Part shown: one piece after another, positions 8,713 to 15,050 of the stretch | Layout: every line of letters begins with the position of its first letter | How positions within the stretch are numbered: position 1 is the first letter of the stretch | Assembly: GCF_024298865.1 (NCBI RefSeq) | Contig: NZ_CP101161.1 | Span: forward strand, 1,571,227 to 1,635,226 | Direction: 5' to 3' | DNA length: 64,000 nucleotides | Origin: Halorarius halobius | GTDB taxonomy: Archaea; Halobacteriota; Halobacteria; Halobacteriales; Haloarculaceae | The notes under the pieces: model-generated | What the model was told of the DNA's origin: nothing | The model's database searches: none | What the model saw: only the letters and a program-made list of their open reading frames with translations | Position numbers and translations under genes: made by a program

Positions 8713-9078
8713 ATGCTCATCGACATCGAGACCTTCGAATCGTCTTCTGAAGACCAGCTTCAGGGCTCCGGGGAGACAAACGCCGACCGAGTCATGCGGT
8801 TTCTCGCTGCTCATCCGGACAAGGCGTTCACCCAAAGCGAGATCCGTGACGCGACGGACGTGAAAGCCGGGAGCATCAGCGTAGTCCTCTCCCGGCACGA
8901 GGACCGCGGACTCGTTCGCCACAAGGGCACCTACTGGACGCTCGGCGAGGCTGACGAAGTGGCCGCCTACGCGAGTCTGGTCGAGAGCACCCGCGCCGCG
9001 AACGACCGCTTCGGCGACGAGGAGCTGGACGAATGGCTGAAGCACGCCGTTGACGAGGACGGCGAGGCTACCGACTGA
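8713..9078 (+). CDS. Winged helix-turn-helix DNA-binding protein (MarR-like)
   Basis: A 121-residue protein beginning MLIDIETFESS. Residues 25-75 form a winged helix: VMRFLAAHPDKAFTQSEIRDATDV (helices 1-2), KAGSISVVLSRHEDRGLV (recognition helix and turn), then RHKGTYWTLGE as the wing. The C-terminal 45 residues are acidic and helical and probably mediate dimerisation. The ATG at 8713 is chosen because an AT-rich promoter-like stretch lies just before it; the open frame from 8548 overlaps the SWIM gene. It is convergent with the nucleotidyltransferase operon. It could regulate itself or neighbouring genes of the element; similar small proteins are also found as antitoxin-like regulators, but no toxin partner is adjacent on this strand. 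Confidence 0.78.
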   Translation: MLIDIETFESSSEDQLQGSGETNADRVMRFLAAHPDKAFTQSEIRDATDVKAGSISVVLSRHEDRGLVRHKGTYWTLGEADEVAAYASLVESTRAANDRFGDEELDEWLKHAVDEDGEATD

Positions 9079-9087
9079 GCAATCAAA

Positions 9088-9104
9088 CGGGGCCGTGTGC
9101 CCCG
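9088..9104. terminator. Hairpin between convergent genes
   Basis: CGGGGC (9088-9093) and GCCCCG (9099-9104) form a perfect 6-bp stem with a 5-nt loop in the 66-bp gap between the convergent genes ending at 9078 and 9145. It is placed to separate the two transcripts. No long T tract follows, so its role as terminator is tentative. Confidence 0.4.
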
Positions 9105-9144
9105 ACCAGACGGCGGACTTCCTTTACTGTAGGTGGCGTTCGGA

Positions 9145-9948
9145 CTACTCAACGGGACGTACCGTGTCGCCATCTCGATGGACCCGGTCGAACGTTGAGA
9201 GATACGCGAGCCGGTCGTGAACCGCCCCGCCATCCAGATCCAGTTCCGCGGCCAGTTCGTCGATGGTCATCGGCTCGTCGAGTGCCTGGAGGACTTCGAA
9301 CCCTCGGTAGTACCTACTCGTGAGCTCCTGGACGCGGGCCTCGATCGGCGTGGTCACCCCGTACCGCTCCTCGAGTTCGACCAGGGCCTCGTTCACGAAC
9401 GTGGCGAACTGATCGTCCCCCAAGCGCTCGATCTGGGCTTCGAGTTCATCCTGGACGACATCGTAATCGAGGCCGGCCTGCACGAGCATATTCATGTCCT
9501 CGATGTCGTCGTCTCGGCCTGCGATCGCCTTGAACAGGAAAATATCCTCGTTGCTAACCAGCCGGACATTCAATCGAGCCGTGTTGAGGAACGGCTCGCT
9601 GCGCTCTTGCATGCCGTCGGTGAGCACGAGCTTGTTCGCGACCTGCTGGTTAAAGATGTCGAGGCGACACTCATCGTCGTTCTCGACGCAGCTCGTCGCG
9701 CCAAGCGCCCGGTAATCTGGATCCAGCGATTGAACCTCCGCATACCCGAGGTCCATCAGGACCGCCCACAGCTGGCCGTACGCGTCGCCATCTGGGACGA
9801 CCAGGTCGATATCTTTCGTCGCCCCCTTGAGGTCGCGCAGCGACATCGCGCCACCACCGATCAGGTAAACCGTAAGCGGGTCAGACAGCCCATCCGCGAT
9901 GCGCTGGAACTCGTTTTCGATATAGTCACGTCCGAATGTTGGTCTCAT
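9145..9948 (-). CDS. Nucleotidyltransferase-fold protein with C-terminal helix-turn-helix (AbiEii-like toxin candidate)
   Basis: A 267-residue protein with the minimal nucleotidyltransferase signature near the N-terminus: YLIGGGAMSLRDLKGATKDIDLVV, giving the G-G motif and the D-x-D metal site. The middle (residues 60-170) matches the shape of AbiEii/DUF6036-type nucleotidyltransferases, including a VSNEDIFLFKAIAGRDDDIEDM stretch in which a Lys and acidic residues follow the core. The last 50 residues form a winged helix (TIDELAAELDLDGGAVHDRLAYL). In AbiE systems such enzymes are toxins neutralised by a winged-helix antitoxin. The start codon overlaps the stop of the upstream regulator (TAATG), so the two are translationally coupled. 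Toxin function is inferred from fold and gene order; a chromosomal housekeeping role is not excluded. Confidence 0.78.
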   Translation of the reverse strand: MRPTFGRDYIENEFQRIADGLSDPLTVYLIGGGAMSLRDLKGATKDIDLVVPDGDAYGQLWAVLMDLGYAEVQSLDPDYRALGATSCVENDDECRLDIFNQQVANKLVLTDGMQERSEPFLNTARLNVRLVSNEDIFLFKAIAGRDDDIEDMNMLVQAGLDYDVVQDELEAQIERLGDDQFATFVNEALVELEERYGVTTPIEARVQELTSRYYRGFEVLQALDEPMTIDELAAELDLDGGAVHDRLAYLSTFDRVHRDGDTVRPVE

Positions 9949-10871
9949 TATGAGAGTGGCACCTCGTACTCAGCCGCCAGTTCCTGAAACTCGTCCCACT
10001 CCGGGAGCCGGTCGTCGTCGACCTCGCCGTGCGTCTCGAGGTAGCGGAGCAGGGCGTCGATTTCGTCTTCGAGACCATACTTCGCCGCCTGCTCTCGGAG
10101 GTCCGCCTCGTCGACGTCGACGTGGCTGAGCAGGAGGAGACAGTACGAGCGGTGGCGGCTGCCGTCGTCGATCAGTAGTGTGTGACAGCAAAGTTCCGCC
10201 GGCGAGACTGCGTCGAGATCCTCGGAGTAGACGTAGTAGCGATGGCCGGTGAGCAGGAACTGAAGGTCGAACGCCGCGAATCGAGCGAGGCCGGTTTCGT
10301 GGAACTCCTCTGCGTCGATCTCCGTCTCGGCCTGGGCGAGGAATTCGTCGTAGTCCTCCCAGAGAATCGTGCCCTTCGGGGCGACGGATTCGAGCCGGTG
10401 GCGATGCAGATGGTGTGCGAGTTCACGTGCGAACGCGTTGAGGCGGTCGAAGTCGGCGTTGAAGGCATAACGGCTGTCGTCCGTCCCGATGAGCCCACGG
10501 TCGCGAAACCGCTTCAGGACGCGGTTGACCGTGTTGCGGTAGTTGTCGCTTTGGTCGGCGATTTCGCTGACAGTCCGCGGCTGGTCGAGATAGTACAGCA
10601 CCTCGAGTGCCTTGCCGGTCAACAGCTCGGGGAAGTCGATATGGGAATGCTGGCGGACAAGGTCCTGGTAGAGTTCGACGGCTCGGGCGTCCGACGGGAT
10701 GACCCGTTTTCGCCGGCCGTCGCGTTCCGTGTAGACGAGCCCCTTCTCGACGAGGTCGCCGACGGCACGAGAGAGGTAGCTCTCGCTGTGGTCAAGCTTC
10801 GCCGCGAGTTCGGAGATCGTGTCGCCGGGGTCGACCGTGGCGAGGACCTCGAGTTCGATGCGCCGGAGCAC
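9948..10871 (-). CDS. Winged-helix regulator, probable antitoxin/autorepressor of the AbiE-like pair
   Basis: About 307 residues from the GTG at 10871 (VLRRIELEVLATVD...). Two winged helices are visible: residues 8-50 (TISELAAKLDHSESYLSRAVGDLVEKGLV) and 85-120 (TVSEIADQSDNYRNTVNRVLKRFRDRGLI). The rest is an alpha/beta domain with FDLQFLLTGHRYYVYSEDLD, whose function I cannot name. A longer start (GTG at 10940) would add 23 residues that run through the TATA box and operator, so it is rejected: the TATA at 10897-10904 is placed for a leaderless mRNA starting at 10871. The nucleotidyltransferase gene follows with a 1-nt overlap. This order, regulator first then nucleotidyltransferase, is that of AbiE-type toxin-antitoxin operons. 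Confidence 0.8.
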   Translation of the reverse strand: MLRRIELEVLATVDPGDTISELAAKLDHSESYLSRAVGDLVEKGLVYTERDGRRKRVIPSDARAVELYQDLVRQHSHIDFPELLTGKALEVLYYLDQPRTVSEIADQSDNYRNTVNRVLKRFRDRGLIGTDDSRYAFNADFDRLNAFARELAHHLHRHRLESVAPKGTILWEDYDEFLAQAETEIDAEEFHETGLARFAAFDLQFLLTGHRYYVYSEDLDAVSPAELCCHTLLIDDGSRHRSYCLLLLSHVDVDEADLREQAAKYGLEDEIDALLRYLETHGEVDDDRLPEWDEFQELAAEYEVPLS

Positions 10872-10874
10872 GGT

Positions 10875-10922
10875 GTAACATAGTACGAAACTTGTATATA
10901 AAGAAGTTTCGAGTAATGTTAC
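10875..10922 (-). promoter_or_regulatory. Dyad-symmetric operator centred on the TATA box of the toxin-antitoxin-like operon
   Basis: Two nested perfect inverted repeats share one centre (10898.5). The inner arms are CGAAACTT (10886-10893) and AAGTTTCG (10904-10911). The outer arms are GTAACAT (10875-10881) and ATGTTAC (10916-10922). The 10-bp centre, together with the inner-arm edge, contains the TATA sequence TTTATATA on the minus strand (10904-10897), about 26-33 nt before the GTG at 10871. A protein bound here would block TBP/TFB, which fits autorepression by the winged-helix protein encoded directly downstream. Confidence 0.8.
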
Positions 10923-11099
10923 GGCCTGGGGCACAGTCACCAGTCCGCTTCACGACCGGGTTCAACTCGGCACGTTCCAGAGCATCGCCGAGCAGTGTGG
11001 CGCGGACGACATCCGTGCTTGGTGTCGCTGAATCGACGACCATCTGGGAGCCGTGTCGCACGTCGTCGCTTCTTCTCCTTGACCGCGACCGCCGGGGTG

Positions 11100-11154
11100 T
11101 TTTGTTGGCCCCCGACGGGCGAGGAGCGCCGGAAGGCGTGCCTCGTGAGTTCGA
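11100..11154 (+). promoter_or_regulatory. Conserved leader element, copy C
   Basis: A TTTT tract at 11100 is followed by GCCCCC at 11108 and an imperfect dyad partner GGAGC (11123-11127). A second dyad is GCGCC (11126-11130) with GGCGT (11135-11139) and a GGAA loop. The CTCG...TCG tail and the ATG at 11155 follow. The core GACGGGCGAG is identical to copy A. This leader precedes TFB, so the group of three genes could be autoregulated or TFB-linked. Confidence 0.7.
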
Positions 11155-12081
11155 ATGCAACGAGCAGACGTCTACGAACGGCGGTATGATGAGTCGACCG
11201 AACAGACGGAGTCGAACACCTGTCCGGAATGCGACGGGCGGGTGACGATGACCCGGGCGGAGACGGTGTGTGACGACTGCGGACTCGTCCTCGCGGACGG
11301 GCAGGTCGACACCGGCGCCGAGTGGCGCAACTTCGAGGACACCGAGAACCGAGCTCGAACGGGGGCACCCCGAACCCCGTCGCGACACGACCGCGGGCTG
11401 TCGACGGAGATCGGCTGGGACAGCAACGGCGCGAACTCCCAGCTTCCGCCGCGGAAGCGTCGGCAGTTGAGTCGGCTCCGTCGTGAGCAGGCCCGTGCCC
11501 AGCACCGGAACAAACGCGAGCGCAATGAGATGCACGGACTGCTTGAGATCCGTCGGATGACGGGTGCGCTCGGGTTCGAGAATTCGTTCCGTGACCGGGC
11601 GTGTCGGCTGTTCTCGACGGCTCAGGGGGCGAATCTGCTCCGGGGGCGGTCGATCGAGGCGATCGCGGCGGCGAGCGTGTACGCGGCGTGTCGCTGCGAG
11701 GGGCGGCCCCAGACGCTCGGTGACGTGAGCCGGGTGGCGCGGGCGTCCCGGGAGAAGGTGAAGAACGGATACGGCGTGCTGAACCGTGAGCTGGAGCTGC
11801 CGGCGGCACCGATTCCCCCGGAGCAGTACCTCCCGCGGTTCGTCTCGGAACTCGGGCTCTCACCTGGCGTGGAGCGGGTCGCCCGGAGCGTGCTCGACCG
11901 GGGCGAGACACCGGAGACGAACGGGTCGCATCCGGCGGCAGTCGCGGGCGGGGCGTTGCTGGTTGCGGTCCAGCAGTCGGCCGATGCGATGCGGTTCACG
12001 CAGGCGGAGCTGGCCGAGGTGGCGGACGTGTCGATCGTCTCGCTGCGACGGTATCGGGACGAACTCGAAGCGATGGTGTAG
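11155..12081 (+). CDS. tfb: Transcription initiation factor TFB (TFIIB family)
   Basis: A 308-residue general transcription factor that bridges TBP-bound promoter DNA and RNA polymerase. The zinc ribbon is at 23-42 (CPEC...CDDC), the B-finger/linker with the expected WRNFEDTENRARTGAP at about 58-73, and two cyclin folds follow from about 120. The first has GRSIEAIAAASVYAACR, the second HPAAVAGGALLVAVQQ with a C-terminal helix-turn-helix (FTQAELAEVADVSIVSLRRY) that should contact the BRE. It is slightly shorter and more diverged than a typical haloarchaeal housekeeping TFB, with an Arg-rich linker (PPRKRRQLSRLRREQARA). Haloarchaea carry several TFBs and specialised ones sit on plasmids and islands. 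It probably directs a subset of promoters; which ones is not shown. Confidence 0.93.
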   Translation: MQRADVYERRYDESTEQTESNTCPECDGRVTMTRAETVCDDCGLVLADGQVDTGAEWRNFEDTENRARTGAPRTPSRHDRGLSTEIGWDSNGANSQLPPRKRRQLSRLRREQARAQHRNKRERNEMHGLLEIRRMTGALGFENSFRDRACRLFSTAQGANLLRGRSIEAIAAASVYAACRCEGRPQTLGDVSRVARASREKVKNGYGVLNRELELPAAPIPPEQYLPRFVSELGLSPGVERVARSVLDRGETPETNGSHPAAVAGGALLVAVQQSADAMRFTQAELAEVADVSIVSLRRYRDELEAMV

Positions 12082-12096
12082 ATCGGCTCTCTCCAG

Positions 12097-12386
12097 TCAA
12101 CTCCCTTCGACCTCTCCCCTTTCCCTGAGGGGTGGGATCTCAGGATTTGGAGTCTCCATCCTGGCCTGCGGTTGGAATCCGCAGGGGAGGGCGTACAGGT
12201 AGACTCCGGACTGGGCCACCCGGCCGGTACTCCTATCCCCTGATCGGGGCTCGGAGTAACTTCCATCGTTGCTGTCGCGACGGATGTTCTCCACTCCAGT
12301 CACATGGCGTTGAACGCCACGTCACACGTCTCACATGGGTACAACCCGCGCTCAACACGCTTTCCTATCGTCCTCCCGACCGCACA
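12097..12386 (-). pseudogene. Decayed C-terminal end of a TnpB (IS200/IS605-IS1341 type RNA-guided nuclease)
   Basis: On the minus strand two frames join into a typical haloarchaeal TnpB tail. From 12386 one frame reads C..GRTIGKRVERGLYPCETCDVAFNA, the zinc-ribbon region. After a single-base loss near 12303 the next frame reads TGVENIRRDSNDGSYSEPRS and continues to a stop at 12097. The expected join is FNAD-V-x-G-x-ENIR, so one nucleotide is missing. One Cys of the ribbon also appears lost. No N-terminal part and no companion TnpA are present. The fragment ends 16 bp after the TFB stop codon. It marks an old insertion between TFB and the second channel gene. Confidence 0.7.
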
Positions 12387-12395
12387 CAGAGCACG

Positions 12396-12457
12396 CGGGC
12401 GATTGGTGGCGGCTCGTCGAGAGGCACACGGGCGATTGGTGGCGGCTCGTCGAGAGG
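12396..12457. repeat. Tandem duplication, 29 bp identical, period 33 bp
   Basis: Two copies of a 29-bp sequence beginning CGGGCGATTGGTGGCGGC occupy 12396-12424 and 12429-12457, giving a 33-bp period. They lie just before the probable start of the second channel gene, at the edge of the TnpB remnant. The period is a multiple of three, so an open frame continues through it, but I think it is not translated. Confidence 0.85.
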
Positions 12458-12510
12458 GATGTCAGGTATTGCTCACCAGTTTCAAGAACGGGCCACTACT
12501 CGACGACTAT

Positions 12511-14475
12511 ATGACAGATGTCGAGGGGACGTGTGAATACGTGCTTGACCCTGATGACCCCGAGACATGGGGTGGCGAAGAGGGGGATGCGTGCTACGTC
12601 GCACGCAATCAGTTGAACGAGGACGGTGTCTGGACGTGTCCGCATGATGCCGAAAGCGGAGACCAGTTCTGTATTTTCCACCTGGATCCTGATCAGAAGA
12701 ATAACAGCGATGTTGTCGACGCCCTAGTTGACTCGCTTGCAACCTCGGCAAACAGCGTCCAACCTACCCAACAACTGCGAAAACGAGAATTCATCGGAGC
12801 TCGGTTTGGACGCTTGGAATTCGACGAGGAGTTACCCGACTTCGTGACGGATGAAACGGTGTATTTCACCCATTCGAGCGTAGAGGGCCGTGTTGATCTC
12901 AGCGATATCCAGTTTACCACTATTTCGCCGGATCTCTCCGGCGCTATCGTTACGAACGATCTCGATATTCGAACGACGTTCGGCGCCGGAATTACGCTCA
13001 CCGGTGCTGTAGTAAACGGAGAGGTTCGGTCCACTCGAGCGAGCTTCGATGGGGATGTCGATTGTTCCCATGCTGTCTTTCGTGGGGACGCTGATTTCAG
13101 TCACGCGTCGTTCCATGGAATAGCTGATTTCAGTGGTGCTTCATTCTGCGAACTGGCTGATTTCAGCCAGAGTACGTTCAACGGGAACGCGTACATAGGT
13201 GACACCGAATTCCGTGCCACATCTACGTTCCACCGCTCACGATTCGAGCAGCTACTCGATGGGTCCGGGGCCGAGTTTACTGGGGATGCTAATTTCAAAA
13301 ACACAACCTTCGCTGCCGTGGGTTTCAAGGGGGCAGTGTTTCACGACGCGGCCCGATTCAGACGCTCAGAGTTCAGTGGCGAGGCGAATTTTGAGGGGGT
13401 AACGTTCGGGGCGGACTTGTACTTCAATGAGGTCGACTGCGGATCCGACGTGCATTTCGACACGGCCACATTCAAATCGGACGCGATATTTTCAGACACG
13501 ACGTTCACGTCGGCTGCGACGTTTGATAGATCATCGTTCGAAGACACCGCTCGGTTTGCGACAAGACAGCTGATCATGCCCGACTATCGGATGTTTGGGG
13601 GTGAGATATCGTTTCGCGCTGTGGAATTCTATGACGGTGTGGATTTCAGGGATCTCGTCCTCGATAGGGCAGATTTTTCTGACGCAGACGTAACCGGTGG
13701 GACGTTCACCGGCACAAACCTTCGGGAGGCGGATTTCGAGGCCGCGCTGTTGAGCCGCGCGACGCTGTTCGGCGCCGACCTGCGTGGCGCCAAACTCAGC
13801 GGCGCCGTCCTCGGGGACGTCCGCGTCGACGACGAAACGCTGTTTCTCGGTCATCCCACCGCCGACAGGGACGCCTCGCCACACACTGTCGCCGCTATCC
13901 GGTCGAGCCCGACGTGCGTGTACGATCCCGACTACGAGGCCGACACCGACCATACCGACATTGGCAAGGCCAAAAGCATGTACCGGGCGCTCGAGGAGAT
14001 CGGCAACAGGGCCGCGCGGGCTCGGTTACAGGCGCGGTGTTTCGTCCGGCGGCAGGATCTCCAAACCCACGAGTACAGGACTGCTGCGAGCGGGCCGGAG
14101 CACTCCCTCGAACAACGCGTTATCGCGGGGGCCCGCTGGAGTCGGGCGAAGATCGCCCGCGCGACGATTCTCTACGGCGAGAGCCCTTGGCGGGTGTTCG
14201 GCGCGACCGCTGTCGTCGTCTTGCTCTGCGCGTTGTTGTATCCGATCGCCGGCATTCGTACCGGTGGGACGGTCGTCTCCTACGGGACGACGGAGACCGT
14301 GATCGGGACGTTGTTCGACAGTCTGTACTTCAGCGTGGTCACGTTCACCACGTTGGGATACGGGGATGTCCAACCGATCGCCTTCTCGCGAGTCGTGGCG
14401 ACGGTCGAGACGATCGCCGGGTCGGCCCTGCTTGCCCTGCTCGTGTTCGTGTTCGGCCGTCGGGCGACCCGGTAA
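12511..14475 (+). CDS. Pentapeptide-repeat protein fused to a C-terminal two-helix potassium-channel pore (paralog 2)
   Basis: About 654 residues with the same architecture as the protein at 2627: a Cys/His module (CEYVLDP, ACYVARNQLNEDGVWTCPHDA, CIFHL), a long run of pentapeptide repeats (about residues 110-500, for example DADFSHASFHGIADFSGASF), a CVYDP motif, a linker with FVRRQDL, and two membrane helices with the filter TFTTLGYGD. The canonical T-x-G-Y-G filter is intact, so selective K+ conduction is likely. The repeat domain is longer than in paralog 1. An upstream ATG at 12304 is in frame, but the extension would translate the TnpB remnant and a tandem repeat and is absent from paralog 1, so ATG 12511 is chosen. 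The type IV secretion-like operon starts 130 bp downstream. Biological role unknown. Confidence 0.86.
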   Translation: MTDVEGTCEYVLDPDDPETWGGEEGDACYVARNQLNEDGVWTCPHDAESGDQFCIFHLDPDQKNNSDVVDALVDSLATSANSVQPTQQLRKREFIGARFGRLEFDEELPDFVTDETVYFTHSSVEGRVDLSDIQFTTISPDLSGAIVTNDLDIRTTFGAGITLTGAVVNGEVRSTRASFDGDVDCSHAVFRGDADFSHASFHGIADFSGASFCELADFSQSTFNGNAYIGDTEFRATSTFHRSRFEQLLDGSGAEFTGDANFKNTTFAAVGFKGAVFHDAARFRRSEFSGEANFEGVTFGADLYFNEVDCGSDVHFDTATFKSDAIFSDTTFTSAATFDRSSFEDTARFATRQLIMPDYRMFGGEISFRAVEFYDGVDFRDLVLDRADFSDADVTGGTFTGTNLREADFEAALLSRATLFGADLRGAKLSGAVLGDVRVDDETLFLGHPTADRDASPHTVAAIRSSPTCVYDPDYEADTDHTDIGKAKSMYRALEEIGNRAARARLQARCFVRRQDLQTHEYRTAASGPEHSLEQRVIAGARWSRAKIARATILYGESPWRVFGATAVVVLLCALLYPIAGIRTGGTVVSYGTTETVIGTLFDSLYFSVVTFTTLGYGDVQPIAFSRVVATVETIAGSALLALLVFVFGRRATR

Positions 14476-14572
14476 TAGCTCCCAAAATAGCTCACAGCGT
14501 CTGTATTGCTGCTTCTACCCGCTGTCGGCACTTCGATACGGTGTAGTCGCATTATTTTCACCATTTCGAACG

Positions 14573-14580
14573 ATTTTAAT
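14573..14580 (+). promoter_or_regulatory. TATA-like element of the type IV secretion-like operon
   Basis: ATTTTAAT lies 29-36 nt before the ATG at 14609, the spacing expected for a haloarchaeal leaderless or short-leader mRNA. It is the only clear TATA-like site before this seven-gene operon. Confidence 0.5.
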
Positions 14581-14608
14581 AGCTCTAGACATCACCGGAA
14601 AATTACAG

Positions 14609-15043
14609 ATGGATGGTTGGACTCGGTCGTCGAGCAGTATCGAGACGCTCCACACGTCGATACGTCCGACTAGTCGCCTTGTGGGCCGTCTGGCGCTCGT
14701 GATTGTCCTCGTGAGCCTCCTGGCCGTCGCCCCTGCGGCCGCCCAGTCGAATGCCGCGAACCCCGTCTGTCAGGACGACTCGGGGACGCTGGCGAACATG
14801 ATCGAGGGATTCATCCAGATCACCACCGGGCTCGGCATCATGGGCCTGCTGGTCGTCTGGCAGGCTGACACGCTGATGTCGATGTTCACGATGAGCCGTG
14901 AACAGAAGGCGGACCTGAAGGAGCATCGCCGCGGTGCGATGCGGTCGGCTATCGTGCTGGTCGTCCTCGGCCCGCTGTTCACGGTTGCCGGCTCCGCGAT
15001 GGGGCTGCCGATCGCCAGCTGCGTGAACCTCATCCCGTTCTGA
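14609..15043 (+). CDS. VirB2/TrbC-like pilin candidate
   Basis: A 144-residue protein with a long N-terminal signal peptide ending AVAPAAAQS (about residues 27-52). The mature part is about 95 residues with two membrane helices (FIQITTGLGIMGLLVVWQA and SAIVLVVLGPLFTVAGSAM) and a short charged loop (SREQKADLKEHRRGAMR). Two Cys residues sit in the two terminal segments and might pair. Size, signal peptide, two-helix plan and first place in the operon match VirB2/TrbC pilins of type IV secretion systems. The start at ATG 14609 is supported by the TATA-like site and by the signal peptide; the open frame continues upstream without reason. Sequence similarity to named pilins is weak, so the call rests on layout and context. 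Confidence 0.68.
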   Translation: MDGWTRSSSSIETLHTSIRPTSRLVGRLALVIVLVSLLAVAPAAAQSNAANPVCQDDSGTLANMIEGFIQITTGLGIMGLLVVWQADTLMSMFTMSREQKADLKEHRRGAMRSAIVLVVLGPLFTVAGSAMGLPIASCVNLIPF

Positions 15044-15050
15044 CCCACCG

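Noticed and set aside
10937..11032. Short plus-strand reading ending GTFQSIAEQCGADDIRAWCR before the TFB leader
   Set aside because: Looks slightly protein-like but has no start signal and no recognisable family; not enough to call a gene.
12304..12510. In-frame N-terminal extension of the second channel protein
   Set aside because: It translates the TnpB remnant and a tandem repeat and has no counterpart in paralog 1, which aligns from MTDVEG onwards.
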